Position numbers and translations under genes: made by a program
In this document: piece after piece, positions 27,217-36,500 of the stretch
Layout of the letters: each line of letters opens with the position of its first letter
How positions within the stretch are numbered: the stretch's first letter is position 1
From: Flavobacteriia bacterium
GTDB taxonomy: Bacteria; Bacteroidota; Bacteroidia; Flavobacteriales_D; Crocinitomicaceae
DNA length: 64,000 nucleotides
Direction of reading: 5' to 3'
NCBI GenBank assembly: GCA_947450325.1
Contig: CANFUT010000011.1
Span: forward strand, 1 to 64,000
Notes under the pieces: model-generated
What the model was told of the DNA's origin: nothing
The model's input: only the letters and a program-made list of their open reading frames with translations
Database searches by the model: none

Positions 27217-27678
27217 ATGAACGACGCTCATTTACACATGATTTTTAATCATTTGCCAATCATTATTCCAATAATTGGTATCGCTATATTAATTGGCGGT
27301 TTTATCACCCGCTCAGAAGTTGTCAAAAGAACAGCTTTGTTGGTTTTCATTTTAGGAGCTATTTTCACAATTCCAGCTTTTAGCACAGGCGAAGGTGCTG
27401 AAGAAGTAATCGAAGAAATCGGAAGCAAAATAGACCATCATTTTATCCATGAACACGAGGAAATGGCGGAAACTTTCGCTTTGTTGTCTTATGCTTTGGG
27501 ATTCATTTCGATTGTCGCACTTTGGGCAAATTACACTAAAAAATCTTTCTCAAATTTAATCGCGATTATCGTGTTGGCTGGAAGTTTTGTAGTTGTATTT
27601 TTTGCACAAAAAACAGGAACTTCTGGTGGTGAAATCAGACATACTGAAATCAGAAATGAAAATGTGGCGACAGATTGA
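27217..27678 (+). CDS. DUF2231-like four-helix membrane protein
   Basis: 153 residues with four predicted membrane helices (about 10-27, 37-53, 85-105, 110-127). Early HLPIIIPIIG and later FSTGEGAEEV and FAQKTGTSGGEIRH fit the DUF2231 family, whose function is unknown. Histidines cluster at DHHFIHEHEE between helices two and three and could bind metal or haem (inference). It follows the metal efflux operon by 145 bases. Confidence 0.75.
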   Translation: MNDAHLHMIFNHLPIIIPIIGIAILIGGFITRSEVVKRTALLVFILGAIFTIPAFSTGEGAEEVIEEIGSKIDHHFIHEHEEMAETFALLSYALGFISIVALWANYTKKSFSNLIAIIVLAGSFVVVFFAQKTGTSGGEIRHTEIRNENVATD

Positions 27679-27742
27679 CTTTCTGTAAAATAATCCAAAT
27701 GCGTAATTGCGCGCTACACTTTTTTAGTCGAAATTTGTGATT

Positions 27743-28393
27743 ATGGAAGAAATCAAACTCGTGTTGGTCGATGACAAGGCTTACAACATTCAAGTATTAG
27801 AAGAAAAATTAGCGTCAAAACCTGAAGTAAGAATCTTATTTACTGCATGTAATGGCGCTGATTTTTTAAATAAATTGAGCGATGCAACCAACTTACCAAA
27901 CGTCGTTTTCATGGACATTGATATGCCAGAAATGAACGGTATTGAAGCTGTTCAAATCGCCAAAGCGAAATTTCCAAGTATACAATTTGTGATGATTACC
28001 ATTTTTGATGACGATGAAAAAGTTTTCAAAGCCATTCAAAGTGGTGCAAGTGGATATTTACTGAAAGACGAATCTGCAAGTAATATTCACCGGGCAATAG
28101 ACGATATAATGCTTTACGGCGGTGCTCCAATGTCTCCGCAAATTGCCAAAAAGGCGTTTCAATTTATCCAAAATCAAGTACCTCAAAAACAAGACGAATT
28201 ACCTTTAAGTTCGCGCGAAATGGATATCCTTCGAGAATTAGCAGAAGGAAAAAACTATATCGCCGTGGCAGAAAAATTGTTTATCAGTCCGCATACTGTT
28301 AGAAAACACATGACAAACATCTACGATAAGTTGTATGTGCATTCAAAAGTCGAAGCTGTCACAATGGCGATGAATAAAGGTTGGATAAGATAA
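27743..28393 (+). CDS. LuxR/NarL-type response regulator, orphan
   Basis: 216 residues from ATG 27743 (a GTG six bases upstream is possible). The receiver domain spans residues 1-120, with LVDD and the phospho-acceptor Asp in VVFMDIDMPEMNG; a LuxR helix-turn-helix follows at 150-210 (LSSREMDILRELAEGK). It is a normal NarL/FixJ-type regulator, but there is no histidine kinase gene next to it, unlike the regulator at 634-1410. It may serve the propionyl-CoA synthetase downstream, but that is only position. Confidence 0.9.
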   Translation: MEEIKLVLVDDKAYNIQVLEEKLASKPEVRILFTACNGADFLNKLSDATNLPNVVFMDIDMPEMNGIEAVQIAKAKFPSIQFVMITIFDDDEKVFKAIQSGASGYLLKDESASNIHRAIDDIMLYGGAPMSPQIAKKAFQFIQNQVPQKQDELPLSSREMDILRELAEGKNYIAVAEKLFISPHTVRKHMTNIYDKLYVHSKVEAVTMAMNKGWIR

Positions 28394-28590
28394 ATCAACT
28401 CTTTTTATCATCTGTTTTTTACATTTACATTTGCCTCAAAAAAATCAATTTTGTAACTATACTATTTTAGCAAATTCCTTGATTCTTTTTCCCTTTTTGC
28501 GTATTTTCTGTGAAAATTATTCCTCAATTTTACATATCGAAAATCAGTTGCTAAAATTGAAATAATTTACTCAATTTAACTACTTAAGTT

Positions 28591-30525
28591 ATGGAATCAG
28601 AAATCAAAGAAGTTCAAGCAAAGTCAGCTTATCGCCTTCAACATATTCAAAGTATCCAAGAAAAAGAAGCTTTTTGGAAAAAACAAAGTGATTTGCTTGC
28701 ATGGTTTAAAAAACCAACTGAAATTTTGACCAAAACGGGCGATTTCACTTATGACTGGTTCAAAGATGGCGAATTAAATACTTGCTATTTGGCTTTGGAT
28801 TTTCACATCGAACAAGGACGTGGCGACCAATTGGCTTTGATTTATGATTCACCTGTAACCAATACAATCAAAAAATACACTTACAAGGAACTAAAACGAC
28901 AAGTTGCCAAATTTGCTGGTGGATTGATATCAAAAGGAATTTCCAAAGGCGATACAGTAATTATTTACATGCCAATGATTCCAGAAGCTGCAATTGCCAT
29001 GTTGGCTTGTGCGCGAATTGGTGCCATTCATTCCGTCGTTTTTGGCGGTTTTGCTCCTCACGAATTAGCCATCAGAATCGACGATGCACTTCCGCGTGCA
29101 ATCATCACTGCTTCGTACGGAATTGAAGTAGACAAAAAAATCGCCTACAAACCGTTGGTTGATGAAGCCATTGAAGAAGCTACTTTCAAACCAAAATTTA
29201 CCATACTTTTTGATAGATTCAATGATCATCAAGAAATCTACGATGACCAAACGCTAGATTTTCAAACCTTGTTAGAACAATCTGCGGAAGTCGGCTGCGA
29301 AACAATGAAATCAACTGATCCACTGTATGTTTTATACACTTCAGGAACCACAGGAAAGCCGAAAGGAATTGTTCGCGACCACGGCGGTCATGCAACTGCT
29401 TTGCGATTTTCGATGGAATATGTTTACGGTCTGAAAGCAGGAGAAGTTTTTTGGGCAGCGAGCGATGTTGGCTGGGTTGTTGGACATTCATATATCGTTT
29501 ATGGTCCACTCATCAACGGAAGCACAACCATTTTATTTGAAGGAAAACCTGTAAAAACGCCCGACGCAAGTGTGTTTTGGAGAATCATTGAAGAACACAA
29601 AGTGAATGTAATGTTCACCGCACCAACAGCAATTAGAGCAATCAAAAAAGAAGACAATTTGGGCGAAATGATTACCAATTTTGATATTTCGAGCTTGAAA
29701 AAATTATTTTTAGCTGGCGAAAGATGCGATACTTCTACTTTTGAATGGATTTCAGATTTGATCGAAAAACCTGTCGTTGACCATTGGTGGCAAACAGAAA
29801 GCGGTTGGCCGATGTTGGGAACAATGTCTGGGGAAATTGAATTGACTTCCAAACCTGGTTCAGCTGGATTGCCGATTTTAGGTTTTGATGTTCAAATTTT
29901 ATCCGAAGATGGAAAACATTTACCTGCGAATCATGAAGGATTAGTCGCATTAAAATTACCGTTACCTCCAGGTTGTTTATCAACATTATGGAAAAATGAC
30001 CAAGGCTATATCGACAGTTATTTATCCCAACATGAAGGTTATTACATCGCTGGCGATAGTGGCTATTTTGACCAAGATGGTTATTTCTACATCATGGGAC
30101 GTGTGGATGACGTCATCAATGTCAGTGGACACAGATTAAGTACTGGAGAAATGGAGGAAATTGTGGCGAGTCATCCAGCGATTGCTGAATGTGCAGTTGT
30201 CGGAATTCACGATGAATTAAGAGGGCAAATCCCCGTTGGATTGGTCGTTTTGAAAGATCGATTTGAACTCGAAGAAGACAATTTAGAAAAAGACTTGATT
30301 GCCTTAATTAGACATCAAATTGGTGCTGTTGCGGTTTTCAAACATGTTGTTTTGGTTAAAAGGTTGCCGAAAACAAGATCTGGAAAAATCTTAAGAAAAA
30401 CGATTAGAAACATTGCTGACGGGGCAAATTTCCAAATTCCATCAACGATTGACGACCCAATGATTATTGATGAAATCAAAGATGCTTTTCAACACAGAAA
30501 AATCGGAGATGCTTATATGCATTGA
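28591..30525 (+). CDS. prpE: Propionyl-/acetyl-CoA synthetase (AMP-forming)
   Basis: 644 residues, ANL superfamily. ACAS N-terminal region, AMP-binding core YTSGTTGKPKG at about residue 250, WWQTESGWPM (PrpE-like where acetyl-CoA synthetase usually has TETGG), GDSGYFDQDGYFYIMGRVDD, and the C-terminal catalytic lysine in KTRSGKILRK. It activates a short-chain acid to its CoA ester. The regulatory acetylation site lysine is conserved. Single gene; TACATTTG at 28426-28433 may be its promoter element. Confidence 0.85.
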   Translation: MESEIKEVQAKSAYRLQHIQSIQEKEAFWKKQSDLLAWFKKPTEILTKTGDFTYDWFKDGELNTCYLALDFHIEQGRGDQLALIYDSPVTNTIKKYTYKELKRQVAKFAGGLISKGISKGDTVIIYMPMIPEAAIAMLACARIGAIHSVVFGGFAPHELAIRIDDALPRAIITASYGIEVDKKIAYKPLVDEAIEEATFKPKFTILFDRFNDHQEIYDDQTLDFQTLLEQSAEVGCETMKSTDPLYVLYTSGTTGKPKGIVRDHGGHATALRFSMEYVYGLKAGEVFWAASDVGWVVGHSYIVYGPLINGSTTILFEGKPVKTPDASVFWRIIEEHKVNVMFTAPTAIRAIKKEDNLGEMITNFDISSLKKLFLAGERCDTSTFEWISDLIEKPVVDHWWQTESGWPMLGTMSGEIELTSKPGSAGLPILGFDVQILSEDGKHLPANHEGLVALKLPLPPGCLSTLWKNDQGYIDSYLSQHEGYYIAGDSGYFDQDGYFYIMGRVDDVINVSGHRLSTGEMEEIVASHPAIAECAVVGIHDELRGQIPVGLVVLKDRFELEEDNLEKDLIALIRHQIGAVAVFKHVVLVKRLPKTRSGKILRKTIRNIADGANFQIPSTIDDPMIIDEIKDAFQHRKIGDAYMH

Positions 30526-30571
30526 TTTGAAATGAAAATCTTCGCTGAAATCAGGGTTTAAAACCTCAATT

Positions 30572-31654
30572 TTATCTTATTTTCACTCCCCTACTGGTTA
30601 CCAATTGTTCTTTGGACGTTTTGGCAGTGTCCAAACTGAAAGCAAATGTACTTCCCAATCCAACAGTACTTCGAACGGTAATATTTTGTTTGTGAGATTC
30701 GATGATGTATTTCACAATTGCCAACCCAAGTCCTGAACCACCTTCATTGCGCGTTCTACTTTTTTCGACACGGTAAAATCTTTCAAATAATCTTGGTAAA
30801 TGATGTTCTTCAATACCAGGTCCATTGTCAGAAATTTCAATCAAAATCAAATCATTCATTTCATAAAAACGAACATTTGTTCTTCCACCTTCATTTCCGT
30901 AATTGATTGAATTATTAATAAGATTTACCAAAACTTGACTAATTTTAGCTCTATCAGCATGAACTACAAAGTTGGTATCTTTAGGAAAAGTCAAGCTGAT
31001 GTTTTTTTCATTTGCCTTTAATTCCAATGATTCTACTACTTCTTTTACCAAATCACGGATATTGAAATTTTGTAAGTCTAACTTGAATCTATTGGCTTCC
31101 ATTTTGGTGATTTCGTCCAAATCCTCCAATAAATTCACCATTCTGTCTACAGATAAAGAAGCGCGTTCCAAAAACATTCTATTGACATTTGGATCTTCTA
31201 AACCACCATCCAATAATGTCAAAACATAACCTTGGATAGAGAAAACGGGAGTTTTTAATTCATGAGCTAGATTTCCTAGAAACTCGCGTCGATATTCTTC
31301 TTGTTCTTGGAGTTTTGAAATTTCTACATGTCTCTCTTCGGCCCAAATTTTAGTGGCTTTTTCAGCTTCAGCAAAAACCTCATCTGACATTTTAAATGAG
31401 TTGATATTGTCCTTGGTGATTTTTCCTTTTCGGATTGAGCGATAGAGCACTTTAAGTCGATCATTAATAAATCTTTCGACGAAAAAGTAGAAAATCCCAA
31501 ACGAAGCTAAACTCAAAGATAAAGGAAGTGCTATCTTCACCCAAAGCGGAAAGTTAACAACTTGAAAATCTAAAACTAAAGTGATTAGGAGTGTAATTGC
31601 AAAGATAATTGCACTTCCACCGAAAATCATATTTACTGGCTTGCTATTTTTCAC
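30572..31654 (-). CDS. PhoR-like sensor histidine kinase
   Basis: 360 residues. Two N-terminal membrane helices (about 10-32 and 38-60), with almost no periplasmic loop, then a HisKA domain (EFLGNLAHELKTPVFSIQGY, phospho-His about residue 132) and a HATPase domain with NLINNSINYG, DNGPGIEEHHLPRLFERF and GSGLGLAIVK. The reading frame opens with GTG at 31654, overlapping the regulator's stop by 11 bases; ATG 31630 is the alternative. It pairs with the PhoB-type regulator upstream. A role in phosphate sensing is inferred. Confidence 0.9.
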   Translation of the reverse strand: MKNSKPVNMIFGGSAIIFAITLLITLVLDFQVVNFPLWVKIALPLSLSLASFGIFYFFVERFINDRLKVLYRSIRKGKITKDNINSFKMSDEVFAEAEKATKIWAEERHVEISKLQEQEEYRREFLGNLAHELKTPVFSIQGYVLTLLDGGLEDPNVNRMFLERASLSVDRMVNLLEDLDEITKMEANRFKLDLQNFNIRDLVKEVVESLELKANEKNISLTFPKDTNFVVHADRAKISQVLVNLINNSINYGNEGGRTNVRFYEMNDLILIEISDNGPGIEEHHLPRLFERFYRVEKSRTRNEGGSGLGLAIVKYIIESHKQNITVRSTVGLGSTFAFSLDTAKTSKEQLVTSRGVKIR

Positions 31655-32354
31655 TGTCTACAAATGTATATCCAACACCTTTTATCGTGCGAATATAATC
31701 ATCTCCCAGCTTTTCGCGTAATTTTCTTACATGAACATCAATTGTACGTTCACCGACTATCGCTTCGTTTCCCCAAACAAGGTTTAAAATTTCATCTCTG
31801 GTAAAAACTTTTCCTGGGCGGCTAAGCAACAATTCTAATAATTCAAATTCCTTTTTTGGTAATTGTATTTGCAAATCTTGCTTTTCAACAATGAATTTTT
31901 CTCTATTGACAGAAATGCCGGAAACAACTACGTTTTTTTCAGTTTGTACGTCACCTCTCAATCTTCTTAATAGAGACTCAACTTTGCTCACCAATAATCT
32001 TGGTCGAATTGGTTTTGCAATATAATCATCAGCTCCCGCTTCAAATCCAGCAACTTGAGAATAATCTTCCGCTCGTGATGTCAAAAATGCGATAATCGGT
32101 TGCTGAATACTTGAATCGTTTCTAATAGTGTAACAAGCTTCAATTCCATCCATAACGGGCATCATTACATCAATCAATACCAAAGACGGACGGATTTTTT
32201 GAACCATTTCTACACCCTCTAAACCATTTTTAGCAGTATATACCTTATATCCTTCTTTTTCCAAATTGTATTGGAGAAAATCAAGAATATCTGGTTCGTC
32301 ATCAATCAATAAAATCGTCTGAGCACTTTTCACTTTCGCTTGCATAGGCTGCAT
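31644..32354 (-). CDS. PhoB/OmpR-type response regulator
   Basis: About 236 residues from ATG 32354. The frame is open to 32414, but a TAnnTTTG element on the minus strand (32391-32398) implies transcription starts near 32385, so the later ATG is preferred. Receiver domain with LLIDDEP and acceptor Asp in LVLIDVMMPVMDG; winged helix with PKKEFELLELLLSRPGKVFTR and the RTIDVHVRKLREKLG recognition helix. It overlaps the PhoR-like kinase gene. Direct repeats upstream (32419-32477) suggest autoregulation. Confidence 0.9.
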   Translation of the reverse strand: MQPMQAKVKSAQTILLIDDEPDILDFLQYNLEKEGYKVYTAKNGLEGVEMVQKIRPSLVLIDVMMPVMDGIEACYTIRNDSSIQQPIIAFLTSRAEDYSQVAGFEAGADDYIAKPIRPRLLVSKVESLLRRLRGDVQTEKNVVVSGISVNREKFIVEKQDLQIQLPKKEFELLELLLSRPGKVFTRDEILNLVWGNEAIVGERTIDVHVRKLREKLGDDYIRTIKGVGYTFVDSEK

Positions 32355-32390
32355 TGTTTCTGATATAATATTTGTTGCTATCATACGAGA

Positions 32391-32477
32391 CAAAAGTAAA
32401 GTTTCGATTTTCATTGGATTTTAAGGTAAGTTTACCCTTGTGTTAAGGATTTCTAATGGTGTTATTAACATGTTAAG
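32391..32477 (-). promoter_or_regulatory. Promoter with PHO-box-like direct repeats
   Basis: On the minus strand: TACTTTTG (32398-32391) as -7 element, and upstream two groups of seven-base units spaced by four: CTTAACA (32477-32471) + AATAACA (32466-32460), and CTTAACA (32447-32441) + GGTAAAC (32436-32430) + CTTAAAA (32425-32419). The 11-base period is that of known PhoB boxes; the sequence is not the E. coli one. It precedes the PhoB-type regulator. Confidence 0.45.
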
Positions 32478-32542
32478 GATCTCCTGAAAATTGAAAAAAA
32501 AGAATAAAATCGGAATATGGCGATTTTCCGATTTTGATTTTC

Positions 32543-32550
32543 TAACTTTG
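32543..32550 (+). promoter_or_regulatory. Candidate -7 element of the beta-lactamase gene
   Basis: TAACTTTG matches TAnnTTTG and places transcription start near 32557, just before the ATG at 32571. No convincing TTTG box is seen 19-21 bases upstream. Confidence 0.35.
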
Positions 32551-32570
32551 GTAAATAAATGTCTTATTAC

Positions 32571-33374
32571 ATGAAAATGAAGTGGTTTATCAGCATCATT
32601 GTTTGTCTTCTTATTGGAGAAACAAAATCCCAAAACCTTGCAATTCCAATTCGAGAAGACTTTCAAAAATATTATACGCAATTTGATGTAACAGGAACTT
32701 TTGCTGTTCTTGACGAAAAAAACAATAAGCTTACCTTATACAATCCTTCAAAATATTCAGAACGAGTAACTCCCGCGTCAACCTTCAAAATTTGCAATGC
32801 TTTGATTGGTTTAGAAACTGGAACAATGAAAGATAAATATGAAATTTTCGAATGGGATAGTGTCGTTCGTAATAATGAAAACTGGAATAAAAATCAGGAT
32901 TTGCAAACGGCTTTTAAAAATTCAACTGTATGGTATTTTCAAAAAATGGCGCGTAAAATTGGCGGTCAGGAAATGAAATGTTGGCTCGATAAATTAAACT
33001 ATGGAAATGCTGACACCACTGGTGGAATCGATTTATTTTGGCTCCAAGGTGGAATGCGAATCAGTCCCAAAGAAGAAATTGAATTTTTGCAAAAACTAAA
33101 TAACTTTGAGTTGCCTTGCACTGAAAAAAATATGCAGCAAGTCAAAGATATGATGCTGATTGAGCGAACTGAAAAATATGCAATCTATGGCAAAACTGGT
33201 TGGGGAATGAATGGAAATAATGACCTTGGTTGGTTTGTTGGTTTTGTAGAAACAAATAACAATGTTTTCTATTTTGCAAATTGTATAGAATCGAACGACG
33301 AATTATTCCCCAATTTTGCAATCGCAAGAAAAGAAATTACCTATAAAATATTGAGAGAATTAAATATTCTTTAA
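32571..33374 (+). CDS. Class D (OXA-type) beta-lactamase
   Basis: 267 residues from ATG 32571, with a signal peptide (MKWFISIIVCLLIGETKSQ). All class D hallmarks are present: STFK (catalytic Ser and carboxylated Lys, about residue 75), STVWYF (S-x-V), YGNADTTGGIDLFWLQ, KTGWG, and GWFVGFVE. It hydrolyses beta-lactams in the periplasm; the spectrum cannot be told. It stands divergent from the PhoB-type regulator gene and convergent with a methyltransferase, with no mobile element next to it, so it looks like a resident chromosomal gene. Confidence 0.92.
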   Translation: MKMKWFISIIVCLLIGETKSQNLAIPIREDFQKYYTQFDVTGTFAVLDEKNNKLTLYNPSKYSERVTPASTFKICNALIGLETGTMKDKYEIFEWDSVVRNNENWNKNQDLQTAFKNSTVWYFQKMARKIGGQEMKCWLDKLNYGNADTTGGIDLFWLQGGMRISPKEEIEFLQKLNNFELPCTEKNMQQVKDMMLIERTEKYAIYGKTGWGMNGNNDLGWFVGFVETNNNVFYFANCIESNDELFPNFAIARKEITYKILRELNIL

Positions 33375-33378
33375 AAAA

Positions 33379-34173
33379 TTACTTTTTAGAAGCCGTCAAT
33401 GCATAAACCATAGGAATTCTATTTCCTAAATGTTTAATGATATATCTATCATCCTCAATTTTCTCTGTTCCTCTAAAACAATTGTAAGGCGAATAATCAA
33501 ACTCCTGAAATTGCTTCAACTCCATATCTTGGGAAATCAATGCTGTCAATACTTCACCCAAATCATGGTTCCACATCATATACGTTTGTTGAATGTCAGC
33601 AGATCGATCTGCATACGTTCCTGATTCATTTTCGACAATCGCTTCCACGTTAAAATAATTGTAAGCGACTTTTTCAAAAGCATCATCAAACATCCAGACA
33701 ACAGGATGAAATTCCACGAAAACAAATTTACCTGCCGGTTTTATAAAATGAGAAACAATTTCTGCCCATCGATTCATGTCAGGCAGCCAACCGATTGTTC
33801 CGTAACTCGTAAAAACAATATCAAACTTTTCATCCAAGTGATTTTTCAAATCATAAATGTCAGATTGAATAAATCGAGCGTTTACATTTAGTTTTTTCGC
33901 AAGTTCTGTTGCTTTATCAATTGCTTTGTCGGATAAATCAACACCAACAACTTCAGCCCCCATTCGCGCCATAGAAATTGAATCTTGTCCAAAGTGACAT
34001 TGTAAGTGCAGCACGTTCTTTCCGGCTAAATTTCCTAACAATTCTAATTCGATTGATTTCAAAGACGATTTTCCATTCAAAAAATTATCCATATCGTAGA
34101 ATTCGGAAGAAACATGCGTGTCTACCCTACTATTCCATGATTTTTTGTTAATTTCAATATAGTTGTCCATCAT
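33379..34173 (-). CDS. Class I SAM-dependent methyltransferase
   Basis: 264 residues from ATG 34173 (34170 also possible; the frame is open further but adds a non-conserved end). Motif I is NVLHLQCHFGQDSISMA, followed by AEVVGVDLSDKAI and a motif II/III region FDIVFTSYGTIGWLPDM. The C-terminal half (YNYFNVEAIV, QQTYMMWNHDLGEV, EFDYSPYNCF) determines substrate and is not one I recognise. It is probably a small-molecule methyltransferase. It converges on the beta-lactamase gene with a 4-base gap. Confidence 0.82.
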   Translation of the reverse strand: MMDNYIEINKKSWNSRVDTHVSSEFYDMDNFLNGKSSLKSIELELLGNLAGKNVLHLQCHFGQDSISMARMGAEVVGVDLSDKAIDKATELAKKLNVNARFIQSDIYDLKNHLDEKFDIVFTSYGTIGWLPDMNRWAEIVSHFIKPAGKFVFVEFHPVVWMFDDAFEKVAYNYFNVEAIVENESGTYADRSADIQQTYMMWNHDLGEVLTALISQDMELKQFQEFDYSPYNCFRGTEKIEDDRYIIKHLGNRIPMVYALTASKK

Positions 34174-34241
34174 ACTTATATTTGTGAGCCTGAATAAAGA
34201 TATCAATTCAGTTTAAATTCATTATCAATAATTCAAAAAAA

Positions 34242-34952
34242 ATGAAAATTAAATTCTTTCTTCTGCTGATTCTAATCGCATTACTCGACAACCAAATATT
34301 TTCTCAACTTCAAGTAGTTGGGGCAATGAAAAACGTGATGTGGAAAGGTCAACTACAAGGAGTTATTAACTTAGACACCATTAAACCTAATAATCACCTA
34401 TACGGAATGGGACCTGTGGAAGAATTAAGTGGTGAAATTTTAATTCTTGATGGTCATTTTTACCAATCTAAAGTCCTGTCGGATTCGAGCATGAAAGTAA
34501 TCGAATCTTCTAAAGTAAAAGCGCCGTTTTTTGCATACCAAAACATTGAAAATTGGAGAGAAATTGTTCTTCCAGATTCAGTTGTTGATTTAAAAACATT
34601 GGAAAACTATTTGATTGCCGCAAAAGATTCTTTTTTAGACGCTGGTTTAGCACAACCCTTTTTCTTTAAAATTTCTGCAAAAATTGATGAAGCCAATATT
34701 CACATTGTTAATCATCCGAAAGGTCAAAAAGTGAAATCTCCTGCAGATGCCCATCAAGGTCAAAAAAACTACAATCTAAATTCGGAAAAAGTTGAAATTT
34801 TGGGTTTCTTCTCTACCAATCATCAAACCATTTTTACGCACCATGACACTTTTTTTCACCTGCATTTGATTACTGAAGACAAAACCAAAATGGGACACTT
34901 AGAATCAGTTCAATTTCAAAAAGGAACAATCATGTTTTTCATTCCAAACTAA
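34242..34952 (+). CDS. Secreted acetolactate decarboxylase homologue
   Basis: 236 residues with a signal peptide (IKFFLLLILIALLDNQIFSQ). The mature part follows AlsD/BudA: LYGMGPVEELSGEILILDG with the catalytic Glu, then zinc-ligand histidines in HLHLITEDKTKMGH. Known AlsD enzymes turn acetolactate into acetoin in the cytoplasm; this one is exported. It is also shorter at the C-terminus, and the active-site Arg of the AlsD IRIDG segment appears as Lys (FFKISAKID). Function may therefore differ. No als/bud partners nearby. Confidence 0.75.
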   Translation: MKIKFFLLLILIALLDNQIFSQLQVVGAMKNVMWKGQLQGVINLDTIKPNNHLYGMGPVEELSGEILILDGHFYQSKVLSDSSMKVIESSKVKAPFFAYQNIENWREIVLPDSVVDLKTLENYLIAAKDSFLDAGLAQPFFFKISAKIDEANIHIVNHPKGQKVKSPADAHQGQKNYNLNSEKVEILGFFSTNHQTIFTHHDTFFHLHLITEDKTKMGHLESVQFQKGTIMFFIPN

Positions 34953-34958
34953 AACAAA

Positions 34959-34986
34959 AAAGTCCTGAAATAAATTCCAGGACTTT
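34959..34986 (+). terminator. Bidirectional terminator
   Basis: AAAGTCCTG / CAGGACTTT, a 9-base stem between the convergent decarboxylase homologue and pit genes, with A-runs and T-rich flanks on both sides; it probably serves both strands. Confidence 0.75.
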
Positions 34987-35004
34987 CAAAAAATATAGAT
35001 GATC

Positions 35005-36471
35005 TTATTTAAAAAGTAAGATGAAATAGTAAATTCCAGCAGCTAATAACGCGCTTACAGGAATTGTTAGAATCCATGCCCATAATAAATTGATGGTAAC
35101 ACCCCAACGAACCGCACTCAGTCTTCTTATTGCACCAACCCCAATAATTGAACCTGTGATTGTGTGTGTTGTTGAAACAGGAATTCCTAATTGAGAAACC
35201 GTAAACAATGTCAAGGCTCCCGCAGTTTCAGCACAAACACCTTCCAATGGAGTCACTTTGGTAATTTTGGTTCCCATCGTTTTCACAATCTTCCAACCTC
35301 CCATCAACGTACCTAAACCAATCATCAAATAACATCCAAAAGCAATCCAAAATGGCATGGTCTCTGATTTTACTTTGGTTTTTATATGATGGTCAGAAAG
35401 CAATGTAAATTGTTCTTTTTTAATATGTTCGTCAAACAATGAAGCATACTTGTAATTTTTGTTTAACTTCTCTTTTACGAAAATCACTTCTCTCGAAGTT
35501 GCATCAAAAATAGAATCACCTTTAGTGTAAATATGCAGATGATCACCTTTTTCATGCAAACTATCGGTTGCTAAATATTCTGGTTTGAATTTTTGTTTGT
35601 GTCCATCTTCACTATGATATTCAATTTGCATCATTTCTGAAATTTGCAAATATTTTGGGATTTCAGCTTCGACTTTTCCATCTCTGGCCATATTTCCATA
35701 GACCATTAAAGCTGCACAAATAATTCCCATTACCTTTTGAGAATCAGCACCACCATGTCCTAATGAAAATGCAGCTGAAGAAAGTAATTGCAACTTTTTA
35801 TACATGTTCGACTCTTTCATCGCAGATTGTTTGTTGCCATGGAACAATTGATACCAAGTATAAGTTAACACAAATAGAATAAGCATTCCAATGACAATAT
35901 ACATCATTATCGGTTTCATATCCATGTAATCAATCATGTACATCATCAAATAAATCGTAATTGCTGAGAGCAACAAAATCCAAAATATTTTTTTAGCATA
36001 GGATCTGCTGATTGTAACAAGAGCAATAACAAAAGCGATAATTCCTCCAATAAAAGGAGCAAGAAAAATAAATAAAATGACTTTCAGAATCTCACCGGTT
36101 GCAATTACATCAAATCCACCATGAGCAACTGCTGCACCTGCAAAACCACCAATTAATGTATGAGAAGAACTGGATGGTAAACCAAGTCTCCATGTCAATA
36201 AATTCCAAAAGGTTGCTGCAATTAATCCAGCCAAAATAACCCAAAGGTCAATGGCGCTGTTATCTACAGTCTTAGCAACTGTATTTCCTACACTCATATC
36301 AAATACCCAAAAGGCAATGATATTAAACCCAGCGGCCCAAATAACTGCTTGAAAAGGTGAAAGCACTTTTGTAGAAACAACCGTTGCAATTGAGTTTGCT
36401 GCATCATGAAAACCATTGACCAAATCAAACAATAAGGCAATGACAATCACAATGATTAATAATGTAAACAT
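35005..36471 (-). CDS. pit: Inorganic phosphate transporter, PiT family
   Basis: 488 residues, about ten membrane helices. Both PiT signatures are present: LVNGFHDAANSIATVVSTKVLSP at the N-terminus and its repeat, VSTTHTITGSIIGVGAIRRL, near the C-terminus. A hydrophilic insert of about 120 residues (roughly 235-360) lies in the central cytoplasmic loop, as in other Bacteroidota members. It is a low-affinity, ion-coupled phosphate (metal-phosphate) importer. The DUF47 gene lies 29 bases upstream, and the pair should be one operon. Confidence 0.92.
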   Translation of the reverse strand: MFTLLIIVIVIALLFDLVNGFHDAANSIATVVSTKVLSPFQAVIWAAGFNIIAFWVFDMSVGNTVAKTVDNSAIDLWVILAGLIAATFWNLLTWRLGLPSSSSHTLIGGFAGAAVAHGGFDVIATGEILKVILFIFLAPFIGGIIAFVIALVTISRSYAKKIFWILLLSAITIYLMMYMIDYMDMKPIMMYIVIGMLILFVLTYTWYQLFHGNKQSAMKESNMYKKLQLLSSAAFSLGHGGADSQKVMGIICAALMVYGNMARDGKVEAEIPKYLQISEMMQIEYHSEDGHKQKFKPEYLATDSLHEKGDHLHIYTKGDSIFDATSREVIFVKEKLNKNYKYASLFDEHIKKEQFTLLSDHHIKTKVKSETMPFWIAFGCYLMIGLGTLMGGWKIVKTMGTKITKVTPLEGVCAETAGALTLFTVSQLGIPVSTTHTITGSIIGVGAIRRLSAVRWGVTINLLWAWILTIPVSALLAAGIYYFILLFK

Positions 36472-36500
36472 AGTTTCTCGTTTGAATGTTAACGTAAATA

